Assembly (NCBI GenBank): GCA_030037545.1
Contig: JASHRF010000022.1
Location: forward strand, 1-36,639
Origin: Acidobacteriaceae bacterium
GTDB lineage: Bacteria > Acidobacteriota > Terriglobia > Terriglobales > Acidobacteriaceae
Direction: 5' to 3'
DNA: 36,639 bases
The stretch's first letter is position 1. Every line of letters starts with the position of its first letter. Position numbers and translations under genes: made by a program. Under the pieces are notes generated by a model that did no database searches, was not told the origin of the DNA, and was given only the letters and a program-made list of their open reading frames with translations. Shown piece after piece: positions 24,347 to 36,639 of this stretch.

Positions 24347-25477
24347 ATGACCAGTGAGCCGAGGCGGCTCGATGTTTCGCCGTATTTGCGCCGGCAGCCC
24401 GTAACCCTGGCGCTGCTGACCGGGCTGGCGGTGGTGTTTTTTCTAGCCGTGAGCGCGCTGGCCCGCATCCACGATGCGCAACGCGAGTCCCTCGCCGAAC
24501 GCTGGGCCCAACGCGGTGTCGACAACCTGGACGTCCAGCAGTTCAAGTCAGCGGTAGAGGACTTTCGCACCGCACTTCTTTATAGCCGCGACAACCCCGC
24601 GTATCGGCTCAGCCTCGCAGAGGCGCTTATGGGCCTAAAACGGGACGACGAGGCGCAGGCCTACCTCGTCAACCTGTGGGAGCGGGAACCGGAAAACGGC
24701 CTCATCAGCCTGGAACTGGCGCGGATCGCCGCCAGCAAGAACGACACCGAGCAGGCGCTGCGCTATTACCATAACGCGATTTACGGCACCTGGCCGGCAG
24801 ATGCGGAAGCCCAGCGCCGCAAAACCCGCCTCGAGCTGATCGCTTACCTGATGCGCATCAATGCCCGTCCCCAGGCCGAGGCGGAGCTGATCGACTTGGC
24901 CGCCGCGGTGGGCGAGAACCCCGCCGAGCAGGAGCAGCTCGGCCGGATGTTCGCCAGCGACGGCGACTACCAGCGCGCGCTGGCCGCCTTCCGCGCCAGC
25001 CTCCGGCTTCAGCATCACGATGCCGCCGCAATGGCCGGCGCCGGCGCGGCGGCCTACCAGCTTGGCCGGTACGTCGAAGCCGAGCGATTTCTTGAAGAAG
25101 CCCTGGCCGCCAATCCGGGCGACGCCGACGTCGCGCAACGCCTGAAAAGGACCGACTACGTGCTGCATTGGGACCCGTTCCGCCAGGGTCTCGGCCAGGA
25201 TGAGCAGAATCACATTGCGCTGGCTGCGTTCGCCGCCGCAGGCGCGCGCCTCGAAACCTGTAAAACACCCGACGCGCAGGAGCAGCAATTTGAGCAACAA
25301 TGGACCAAGCTTCGCCCGCGGATGACGGAGCGCGGCCTCGAACGCAATCCCGATCTGGTGAACACCGCCATGAACCTGGTTTTCCCCATCGAAAAGGAAA
25401 CCGCCGGCACCTGCGGCGCGCAAACTGAAACCGATCAGGCTCTGCTCTTGGTGGCCAGCCTGCACCAGGAAGACTAG
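24347..25477 (+). CDS. Membrane-anchored TPR-repeat protein
   Basis: A 376-residue protein. An N-terminal hydrophobic segment (VTLALLTGLAVVFFLAVSALA, about 19-39) is followed by tetratricopeptide-type helical repeats. These include AVEDFRTALLYSRDNPAYRLSLAEALMGLKRDDEA, GLISLELARIAASKNDTEQALRYYHNAIYGTW and DYQRALAAFRASLRLQHHDAAAMAGAGAAAYQLGRYVEAERFLEEALAANPGDADV. TPR proteins are scaffolds for protein assembly; the partner is unknown. The start has GGAG 6 bases upstream. The stop codon TAG (25475-25477) is supplied by the left end of a MITE-like element, so the original C-terminus may have been longer. The ClC transporter follows in the same direction. Confidence 0.85.
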   Translation: MTSEPRRLDVSPYLRRQPVTLALLTGLAVVFFLAVSALARIHDAQRESLAERWAQRGVDNLDVQQFKSAVEDFRTALLYSRDNPAYRLSLAEALMGLKRDDEAQAYLVNLWEREPENGLISLELARIAASKNDTEQALRYYHNAIYGTWPADAEAQRRKTRLELIAYLMRINARPQAEAELIDLAAAVGENPAEQEQLGRMFASDGDYQRALAAFRASLRLQHHDAAAMAGAGAAAYQLGRYVEAERFLEEALAANPGDADVAQRLKRTDYVLHWDPFRQGLGQDEQNHIALAAFAAAGARLETCKTPDAQEQQFEQQWTKLRPRMTERGLERNPDLVNTAMNLVFPIEKETAGTCGAQTETDQALLLVASLHQED

Positions 25478-25598
25478 AAGCCGTTGCATAACCCTGTTTT
25501 GAAAGGGCACGGCTTCAGCCGTGCCAATAAGTTCCCCAAAAACGTGGGGCTTTAGCCCCTGAGGGACGATGACAGACGGGTTACGAAACCACTTCTAG
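25474..25598. repeat. MITE-like palindromic element, copy 2
   Basis: 125 bp bounded by CTAGAAG (25474-25480) and CTTCTAG (25592-25598). The outer ends AGAAGCCGTTGCATAACCC and the complement of GGGTTACGAAACCACTTCT agree at 15 of 19 positions. Internal palindromes are GGCACGGCTTCAGCCGTGCC (about 25506-25525) and GGGGCTTTAGCCCC (about 25546-25559). A TA target duplication of the Tc1/IS630-type is possible but cannot be separated from the palindromic end. It overlaps the TPR stop codon and ends 2 bp before the ClC ribosome-binding site. Confidence 0.85.
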
Positions 25599-25672
25599 AC
25601 AGGAGAATTGACCTGAGCTCGCAATCGCACTTACAGCCGGCCGCGCCCCTCGAAGTAGTTCCTGCGGATGCG

Positions 25673-27391
25673 GTGGCTCCCCGCGACGCATTCAATCCCT
25701 TGCGCGTGTGGCGCTCTGTCTTTCGCGAGGACCGCTATTTCCTCGTCCTCTCGGTCTTCATCGGCATCTTCTCAGGGCTCTCGGTGGTGCTTTTCCGGTT
25801 TGCCATCGACTGGTGCAGCCTCTACCTGCTGGGCACAGGCGCGCCCTCCAGAGAGCGCCTGCTGCTGGCCCCGGCGCTCACCGGCCTGCTCATTGCCGTC
25901 CTTGTCATCCATTTCTTCCCCCAGTCCCGCGGCAGCGGCGTAAACCAGACCAAGGCCGCGCTCTACATCTATAACGGCTACATCCCACTGCGCACCGCTA
26001 TCGGCAAATTCATTACCGCCGCGCTGGCCATCGGCTCGGGACAGTCGCTGGGGCCCGAAGATCCTTCGCTGCAGATTGGCGCGGCGTTGGCCTCGACCAT
26101 CGGCCGCAAGCTGCGCCTCTCCCGCGACAACATGCGCCTCATTGCTCCGGTAGGTGCGGCCGCCGGCCTGGCCGCTGCTTTCAACGCCCCTATCGCCGCC
26201 GTGCTGTTCGTCATTGAGGAGGTCATCGGCCGCTGGACCGCCGGTATTTTAGGCTCGGTGGTGCTTTCCGCCGTCTCCAGCGTGGTGGTGATGCGCGGGT
26301 TCATGGGCCCCGAGCCGCTGTTCCGCATCCCGCCTGTCGAGCTCCAGCGGCCTTCCGAGCTCATCGCCTATTCCATTCTGGGCATCGGCGGCGGCCTGGC
26401 CTCGGTCGCGTTTTCAAGCGGCATCGCCACTCTGCGTCCCATCTTCCGCCAGATGAGCCTGTGGACCCAGTATCTGCAGCCGGCCGTCGCCGGGCTCATC
26501 ATCGGCGTCATCGCCGTCTTGGGCGCGCCCCAGGTCATGGGCGCCGGCTACGTCTATATCGACGAGGCCATGCACGGCCAGTTCACCTGGCAATTTCTCG
26601 CCATCCTGGCCTTGCTCAAGATCTTGGCCACGCTGGTTTCCTTCGTCAGCGGCACGCCCGGCGGCATGTTCGCGCCCACCCTCTTTATCGGCGCCATGCT
26701 GGGCGCCTCGGTGGGCGGTGTGGAGCACATGCTCTACCCGCACTTGAGCTGGTCGCCGGGCACCTTTGCGCTGGTGGGCATGGGCGTGCTCTTCGCCGGC
26801 TTCCTGCGCTGTCCCATGACCTCGGTTTTCATGGTCCTCGAAGTCAGCGGAAACTACTCCATCATCCTGCCCGTCATAATCGCCAACACTATCGCGTACT
26901 TTATCTCTCGCGCCCTGCAGCCCACTGCCATCTTCGACGCCCTCAGCCGCCAGGACGGCCTGGAGCTGCCTTCTATGGAGGAACAGCGCGAGGAAAGCAT
27001 TCTGCGCGTCGAAGACGCCATGGAGCTGCCAACCGATCCGGTACTGAGCGCGGAAGATTCGGTCGATCGCGCTGCTCGCATCGCCGCCCAGGCGAAGCAC
27101 GACGCCCTGCTCGTGCGCCTGCGCCCCTCCGGCTGGAGCACCATCCGCAAGTCCGAGCTGAAATCCCTTCTCGATGCAGGCAAGGGGCTGCAGACCCTGG
27201 AATCCGTGCTCGGCGAAGAGCCCGATCCTGTTCCCTCGCTGCATCCCGACCTGCCTCTCGACACAGCGCTCCGCTACGTCGACCGCTGGCCCGTGGTCCC
27301 GGTCGTCAACCGCGCCAATCTAAAGGAGCTCGAAGGCGTCATCACCCAGCGCGATGTGCTCGAGCGGTATCGGGATTTTGGAGAGGAATAA
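25673..27391 (+). CDS. ClC-family chloride channel or transporter with C-terminal CBS domains
   Basis: A 572-residue membrane protein. ClC signatures are GSGVNQTK (87-94, the first selectivity region), GPEDP (127-131, normally GREGP, with gating Glu129 kept but Arg replaced by Pro and the next Gly by Asp), LFVIEEV (internal Glu, 182-183) and GGMFAPTLFIGA (about 330). About 11-12 membrane segments precede a C-terminal region with two CBS-like parts: MELPTDPVLSAEDSVDRAARIAAQ..., and DLPLDTALRYVDRWPVVPVVNRANLKELEGVITQRDVL. The GTG at 25673 has no ribosome-binding site. A CTG at 25613, in frame and 7 bases after AGGAGA, would add 20 residues (MSSQSHLQPAAPLEVVPADA). The internal glutamate favours a Cl-/H+ exchanger, but the altered second motif makes this uncertain. 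Confidence 0.9.
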   Translation: MAPRDAFNPLRVWRSVFREDRYFLVLSVFIGIFSGLSVVLFRFAIDWCSLYLLGTGAPSRERLLLAPALTGLLIAVLVIHFFPQSRGSGVNQTKAALYIYNGYIPLRTAIGKFITAALAIGSGQSLGPEDPSLQIGAALASTIGRKLRLSRDNMRLIAPVGAAAGLAAAFNAPIAAVLFVIEEVIGRWTAGILGSVVLSAVSSVVVMRGFMGPEPLFRIPPVELQRPSELIAYSILGIGGGLASVAFSSGIATLRPIFRQMSLWTQYLQPAVAGLIIGVIAVLGAPQVMGAGYVYIDEAMHGQFTWQFLAILALLKILATLVSFVSGTPGGMFAPTLFIGAMLGASVGGVEHMLYPHLSWSPGTFALVGMGVLFAGFLRCPMTSVFMVLEVSGNYSIILPVIIANTIAYFISRALQPTAIFDALSRQDGLELPSMEEQREESILRVEDAMELPTDPVLSAEDSVDRAARIAAQAKHDALLVRLRPSGWSTIRKSELKSLLDAGKGLQTLESVLGEEPDPVPSLHPDLPLDTALRYVDRWPVVPVVNRANLKELEGVITQRDVLERYRDFGEE

Positions 27392-27415
27392 GTGCGGCTG
27401 TTGAGCTTGACAGCT

Positions 27416-28192
27416 TCAATTGAGAGGTTGGCCCGTCGCCATATCAATCTTTGGACGGTTGGCAGGTGGTTGGAACAGACTCGGATCGGGATTGGAACGA
27501 TTGATGTTCGTAACCTCAACCACCGTTTTTCCACTACGCGGACAGTCTTGCACCGAATAGATCGTGAGCTGCAGTTCAGGTGAATACCATTTCTCTAAGG
27601 TCCCGATGATGGATTTCCCACTCCCCGCGGCGCCCGCCGGAATCGTCCGGGTGACGCGCTGGCCTTCGACATAGATTCCGTTGAGAATCTTGTGCTGAAG
27701 CATCTCGACCGTGACATTTGGATCGCTGTGTCGCGCTCGATCTCCAAGAGGAGGATTTTGCGGTTTGGCTGAGGATTGCGAATCTGGCCAAGTATCTATT
27801 TCCCGCCAAGACTCTGGAGTGTAACTGACAATCACGGGGTTCGCGCGTTTATCGAGGTCATCGCCATCGTTCCATGCATAGCCCACACGCGCGATCGGAT
27901 CGCTGACATTAATCGCCCGCGTCTCGCCCATCATATTTTCATTGATATCATCTTGCCGTGTCCGCCCCTCGGCATCTCTCCAGAGCAGCGATATCAGCGT
28001 TTGGGTTGTGGTTTGCCCGTCAGGTTCAACTTTGGTAATTGTGGTAGTCTGTGTGGCGGAGTAGGGCATCCCTTTCAGGACCGCAAACTGAGTGGCCTTT
28101 GCGGTGGCAGCGCCGGTTGAAGCCGGTTTTTGCGAAACCGCCATTGCACAAAGCGCGATCGTAGCAGCTCCCGCCAAACAGAAGCGAATCAT
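27416..28192 (-). CDS. Secreted protein of unknown function
   Basis: 258 residues from ATG 28192, with GGGAG five bases upstream and a signal peptide (MIRFCLAGAATIALCAMAVSQ). The mature part is rich in Thr and Gln: KGMPYSATQTTTITKVEPDGQTTTQTLISLLWRDAEGRTRQD, ending NRSNPDPSLFQPPANRPKIDMATGQPLN. The pattern TTTITKxxxDGxTxTxxxxxxxxRDxxGRTR occurs in hypothetical acidobacterial secreted proteins and suggests a beta-rich fold. No catalytic motif is visible. It is convergent with the ClC gene (24-bp gap) and divergent from acnA. I do not recognise its function. Confidence 0.8.
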   Translation of the reverse strand: MIRFCLAGAATIALCAMAVSQKPASTGAATAKATQFAVLKGMPYSATQTTTITKVEPDGQTTTQTLISLLWRDAEGRTRQDDINENMMGETRAINVSDPIARVGYAWNDGDDLDKRANPVIVSYTPESWREIDTWPDSQSSAKPQNPPLGDRARHSDPNVTVEMLQHKILNGIYVEGQRVTRTIPAGAAGSGKSIIGTLEKWYSPELQLTIYSVQDCPRSGKTVVEVTNINRSNPDPSLFQPPANRPKIDMATGQPLN

Positions 28193-28508
28193 AATCGCTC
28201 CCAAAGCTGGAAACACTATACTTTAAGCGCCCAGTTTTCGCCTCTTCCCGCTGTCTACGCCGGGCGCTAAAATGACTCAGTAAGCCATGCGTGCCCCATG
28301 TCGCATCGCCGCCGCACCGTTCCTCAAGCGCTTTCGCCGTGGACGCCCCGACCGTGGACGCTGATCCCGCTCACTGATTAATCTATTCTTCGACCGAGGT
28401 TTCGCCCGCGCAATTCGCTGCGCCGGTGCTTTCGCTGCAGGCGCGGGCAAGTTGCGCTAACACCGCGAGCCCCGCTAACGCAGCGAGCCCCGCTGAAAGG
28501 ACTTTCCG
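28193..28508. other. Divergent intergenic region upstream of acnA
   Basis: 316 bp. It holds two copies of CGTGGACGC around 28338-28362 and the 18-nt tandem repeats just before the acnA ribosome-binding site (listed separately). No confident -35/-10 pair was identified, although A/T-rich ACTATACTTTAAG at 28215-28227 could belong to a promoter for the secreted protein. Confidence 0.45.
28456..28495 (+). repeat. 18-nt tandem repeat before the acnA ribosome-binding site
   Basis: Two units of GCTAACxCxGCGAGCCCC, followed by a partial third (GCT). The shared core GCGAGCCCCGCT occurs at 28465-28476 and 28483-28494, exactly 18 bp apart. It ends 2 bases before AAAGGA of acnA. It could be a regulatory element or simply a repeat; either way it will fold with itself or alter the leader. 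Confidence 0.65.
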
Positions 28509-31346
<2,838 letters not shown>

Positions 31347-31602
31347 ACCGTACGGCAATCTCAATTTGCAGAGCAATTTGGGCGGAGAGCGACAAGTCTT
31401 AGCGAGTTCGGTTTGCCGTCGGTCCTGGTGAGCTTGAGCAGACTCAAAACCCGCGGAGCCACGCCGCTTCGGTGGTGACGTGGGCTACCTTCGTCTCGCA
31501 GCAGTTGCGCCGGATTCACCGCTTGCTAATCATCGAGTTCTTTCACGAACAGCCCACACCCGGCGTCGCTTCATCTCACCGGATCCGCTCCCAATCTCAC
31601 CC
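31347..31602. other. Convergent intergenic region
   Basis: 256 bp between acnA and the PIN-domain gene, with no gene and no strong hairpin that I can identify. Confidence 0.4.
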
Positions 31603-32028
31603 TCAAATCACCTTGCCCTCAAGATCCGCAATGAACTTGATCCCGGGAATCGAGAGATCGTGCAGGTCCTCGTCATTTGTAATGAACATATCGGCACCCG
31701 CCTCTGCGGCTGACGCGAGATGTATGGCGTCGGCGGGGCTGACCCTGACCACCGCTCGAATCGACGCGAAGCGGTCGGCGGTTTCCAAGGTAAACGGTAA
31801 GACCTTAACGTTGCCGCTCACGAAGAATTGTTTAATGGTATCGACTTCGGACTGCGAGCCACGCCGTTTCGGGCCTCCCAGAACTTCTCCGACGCTGAAC
31901 ACGCTTGTACAAAGAATGTCACCGCGCCGAATCATTTTGTCGAGAATGCTGTCCACGGCAGGGCCGTAAACGGGGTGGGCCTCCAGCATATAAACGAACA
32001 GCATGGAGTCCCAATAGATCAGGCTCAC
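31603..32028 (-). CDS. PIN-domain protein (VapC-like toxin/RNase)
   Basis: A 141-residue PIN-domain nuclease. The acidic set is Asp7 (IYWDSMLFVYML), Glu48 (SVFSVGEVL), Asp100 (SPADAIHLASAAEAGADMFITND) and Asp119 in TND, the four residues that coordinate Mg in VapC and other PIN RNases. The length is typical of VapC (about 130-145). GTG is the start, overlapping the partner's stop codon by four bases (32025-32028), so the two are translationally coupled. In VapBC systems the toxin cleaves tRNA or rRNA and is neutralised by the partner; the target here cannot be predicted. Confidence 0.88.
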   Translation of the reverse strand: MSLIYWDSMLFVYMLEAHPVYGPAVDSILDKMIRRGDILCTSVFSVGEVLGGPKRRGSQSEVDTIKQFFVSGNVKVLPFTLETADRFASIRAVVRVSPADAIHLASAAEAGADMFITNDEDLHDLSIPGIKFIADLEGKVI

Positions 32029-32498
32029 TCACGATTCTCCAGTTCCTTCGTCCTCTCCAATTCGAGCCGCTCCCACGGATCCGGTTTCCATGCGGCCCTC
32101 TCCGCCTTCAAAAAGGCCTCGCCACCACCCAATTCACGAAACGTGTCTGCGAGAATTCCATAGAGCGCTTTGAGGCCAGACCCATTCGGGACTTGCGCCG
32201 GACTCGCGGCTGATATCGGACCACCTTTCCCCGGATGGAGCACGCGGTATACGAATTCCACAGTGGTGCTTGGACCGCCGGAAGCTGGTCCTCCCCGTTT
32301 CTCGAGAAGCTCCAGCCCCGCTTCGCGCTGAAATGCCGCCGACTTCAGTGTGGAAAAAACAGATGGCGTACGGTTGGTCCACCCCAGCTCTTTCATTACG
32401 TTCCCGACGCGCACCTGAATCTTGTCTTGACCGCTAGATCGGGCAGGAACTACATATTTAGCGATCACGTGCTTCTTAGTTTCTTCGGTAGGAGCCAT
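32025..32498 (-). CDS. Unfamiliar partner of the PIN-domain protein, candidate antitoxin
   Basis: A 157-residue protein starting at ATG 32498 after a strong GGAGGA. The N-terminal half reads KHVIAKYVVPARSSGQDKIQVRVGNVMKELGWTNRTPSVFSTLKSAAFQREAGLELLEKRGGPASG.STTVEFVYRV, which resembles small winged-helix-like domains. The C-terminal half is helical and charged (LADTFRELGGGEAFLKAERAAWKPDPWERLELERTKELENRE). That tail could wrap around the PIN protein as antitoxin tails do. It is not a VapB of the AbrB, RHH or Phd type that I know. It is first in the two-gene unit, as antitoxins usually are, and the toxin overlaps its end. Confidence 0.65.
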   Translation of the reverse strand: MAPTEETKKHVIAKYVVPARSSGQDKIQVRVGNVMKELGWTNRTPSVFSTLKSAAFQREAGLELLEKRGGPASGGPSTTVEFVYRVLHPGKGGPISAASPAQVPNGSGLKALYGILADTFRELGGGEAFLKAERAAWKPDPWERLELERTKELENRE

Positions 32499-32578
32499 TC
32501 ATCCTCCATATACATGACTCTACCGCACATACATTACCGCGTCAACTTTTGTTGCTCAGGGTCGGCCATCTAAAGTGC
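32499..32578 (-). promoter_or_regulatory. Promoter and operator region of the PIN/partner pair
   Basis: On the minus strand TTGACG (32545-32540), a 17-base spacer and TAGAGT (32522-32517) fit a sigma-70 promoter. The expected start site is near 32510, so the leader is only about a dozen bases before the ATG. ATGTATGT (32534-32527) and ATGTATAT (32515-32508) form an 8-mer direct repeat 19 bp apart, overlapping the promoter. This suits autoregulation by a toxin-antitoxin complex. Confidence 0.55.
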
Positions 32579-33655
<1,077 letters not shown>

Positions 33656-33852
33656 AAAAAGGGCTCCTCAATGCGGCTCGTCCGGCGCTCCTTTGCCTTT
33701 CGCGCGGCGGAAAACAGCCCGGGGCTGAGCCTTGGATTTCGTTGGGATTGTAGCAGGGCGGGGCAGCGAAAGACAGTGGAAAATGGCGAAAAAAAGGTGA
33801 AAGCTCCTCAACAGCCGTGTTTGACGTCACATTGTCGGATAATACCCAACCA

Positions 33853-34134
33853 ATGCGATCCCCTGAAGAGCAGGAACAATTTCTCGAACATGGCCGCTTC
33901 GGTGAAGGAGCACAGGCCATAACCTGCGCTAAAATCCATCTGCTCGTTTGGATTGGCTTAACATTTTTGCTCGTTGGAGCGGCGCTTCTCGGCTGGGCAG
34001 TCGTTTTCAAGGTCGGTAGGGATGACGGCGGCCCGCTCTTCGTGATGGGGTTCATCGTGATGGGGTTCATCGCTGCCAGTGTAGTCGGTGTCGCGCTCTG
34101 CATCTGGGGCTTAGTGCACATGCGCTCCCGCTGA
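33853..34134 (+). CDS. Small two-helix membrane protein
   Basis: 93 residues from ATG 33853 (a GTG at 33817 would add 12 residues). A charged N-terminus (RSPEEQEQFLEHGRFGEGAQ) is followed by two membrane helices: IHLLVWIGLTFLLVGAALLGWAVVF (about 29-53) and a Met/Gly/Ala-rich FVMGFIVMGFIAASVVGVALCIWGLVHM (about 63-90). The stretch LFVMGFIVMGFIAASV contains a direct MGFI repeat (ATGGGGTTCATC occurs twice). No family is recognised. It is divergent from recA. Confidence 0.6.
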   Translation: MRSPEEQEQFLEHGRFGEGAQAITCAKIHLLVWIGLTFLLVGAALLGWAVVFKVGRDDGGPLFVMGFIVMGFIAASVVGVALCIWGLVHMRSR

Positions 34135-34326
34135 TCACTGCTTCTACTTCTACGATCGTCTTACCACGGGACAAATCCTCGGAGTTCCAAGCGGATCATC
34201 GCAATGCCAACCCAACGTGACCTTCATCCCAATCTCCGCCCCTCTTCGGCAGGCGACGTTGGATCGGGCAAACTCGCGTTCTTAAGCGAAGCCACCTTGG
34301 GACAGCCGGGCAATCGTCACACCGCT

Positions 34327-34632
34327 TCAAACCGTATATGCCCCCACCCGCGTCTCCTTGGCCGTCAGCGCATCGCAAGCCCGGTCCAGCTTCTCGTAGT
34401 CTTTGTCGTGCCGCTTGCGGAAAGCGCGAAAATCCGCCTCGCTCGCCCAGCGGTCGATGGTCAGGTAACTGCCCGGAACATAGGCGTCGCGCAGTAACTC
34501 GGTCCCGGTGTATTTCGGGGACGCCCGGAACAGCTTTGCCCACTCGCCCTCCGCCCCGTAAGCAGCCTCGAAAGCGGCAAGTTTCTCCTCGGCAACCTCG
34601 AACTGCCACACCACCACGAACATGAAGCCCAT
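34327..34632 (-). CDS. Antibiotic biosynthesis monooxygenase (ABM)-fold protein
   Basis: 101 residues from ATG 34632, with AAAGGA six bases upstream. The sequence has the dimeric ferredoxin-like ABM pattern: FVVVWQFEVAEEKLAAFEAAYG.EGEWAKLFR and then YTGTELLRD..VPGSYLTIDRWASEADFRAFRKRHDKDYEKL. Such proteins include haem-degrading and quinol monooxygenases but many have no known activity; no haem-binding residue is obvious. Upstream, in-frame TTG at 34638 is less likely. It stands alone between recA-side genes and the oxidoreductase. Confidence 0.75.
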   Translation of the reverse strand: MGFMFVVVWQFEVAEEKLAAFEAAYGAEGEWAKLFRASPKYTGTELLRDAYVPGSYLTIDRWASEADFRAFRKRHDKDYEKLDRACDALTAKETRVGAYTV

Positions 34633-35020
34633 CCTCAATCCTTTCTTTATGGTAGCTCAACCCGTCAGGCGCGATTTCCGCCCCGGCCACTGCCGGCGCG
34701 CACCCCGCTGCCGGCGCGAATCATTGCACTCAAATCGCAGCTTTTGACTCTCATTTTGTCCTGCAATATGAGATACCGTCTCCATTAGCGGGTGCATACT
34801 AGGAGTAGGAATCACCCTCCCCTTGGGTTTCCTGCTCTCCGCACGCAAACATTGGAATCGCAGGAGTAAGCGGGGAAAAACCGATTTGGCCGCATTCAGC
34901 GGCGGCCCTTTTTCGAGGCGCCTTCTTCGCAAGGCCAGTTCGGTCGGCACTCCCAGTCCGTGGCGCTCTGGGAAGCAGGCAAGTTATCGGCACGGGAACC
35001 ATGTCGCCAGAGAGGACACC
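34633..35020. other. Intergenic region upstream of the 2-oxoacid:ferredoxin oxidoreductase
   Basis: 388 bp without a gene apart from a 7-codon frame at 35001-35024 (MSPERTP) that overlaps the start codon of the downstream gene as ATGA. The promoter at 34744-34772 is listed separately. No riboswitch-like structure was recognised. Confidence 0.4.
34744..34772 (+). promoter_or_regulatory. Sigma-70-like promoter for the oxidoreductase
   Basis: TTGACT (34744-34749), 17 bases, TATGAG (34767-34772). The fit to TTGACA/TATAAT is 5/6 and 4/6 with optimal spacing. It would leave a leader of about 240 bases before the ATG at 35021, long for a housekeeping gene. Confidence 0.5.

Positions 35021-36639
<1,619 letters not shown>

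Overview
The window is GC-rich bacterial chromosome, densely coding on both strands. Its gene families point to an acidobacterium (Acidobacteriota, Terriglobia-like): a BlaI/M56-peptidase pair, a DUF4142 protein, small secreted proteins of the '(I/V)PF.F..GK..PAG.Y' type, tandem MacB/FtsX permeases, the hopanoid glycosyltransferase HpnI, a GH15 enzyme and many palindromic interspersed repeats. This assignment is inference from gene families; there is no rRNA or other taxonomic marker apart from RecA. No tRNA, rRNA, CRISPR array, prophage or intact insertion sequence was found.

Layout. 1-980: a decayed IS110-type transposase. 981-2405: a phytoene-desaturase-like flavoprotein. 2415-7272 (leftward): a DUF4142 protein, then the set blaI - M56 peptidase - HtrA/DegP protease, which looks like an envelope-stress operon. 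7539-8684: a secreted aldose 1-epimerase. 8998-14373 (leftward): SDR dehydrogenase, GH15 glycosidase, membrane-anchored TlpA thioredoxin, an isolated DsbD-alpha-like domain and a Gfo/Idh/MocA oxidoreductase. 14574-17710: a small cysteine protein, a Rieske oxygenase, a lysine-rich exported peptide and HpnI. 17808-20316: two tandem MacB-type permeases without their ATPase. 20643-23647: dUTPase, a small secreted protein and a winged-helix/AAA regulator. 24347-28192: TPR protein, ClC transporter and a secreted protein. 28509-31346: aconitase. 31603-32498: a PIN-domain toxin with an unfamiliar partner. 32579-34632: recA, a small membrane protein and an ABM-fold protein. 35021-end: the N-terminal part of a fused pyruvate/2-oxoacid:ferredoxin oxidoreductase, cut by the window edge.

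The most unusual layer is the repeats. A ~125-bp MITE-like element with imperfect terminal inverted repeats occurs twice (13466-13588, 25474-25598). Its palindromic core also occurs in frame inside the M56 peptidase gene, together with a second repeat type. A family of 7-nt-period repeats sits at or within a few bases of the stop codons of four leftward genes, and one of these forms a perfect 18-bp inverted repeat.

The two best candidates for an undescribed system are: (a) the BlaI - M56 peptidase - HtrA set, in which an operator-like dyad upstream of blaI recurs (13 of 16 bases) in the first codons of htrA; and (b) the PIN toxin translationally coupled to a 157-residue protein that matches no antitoxin family I know, under a promoter with a direct repeat.
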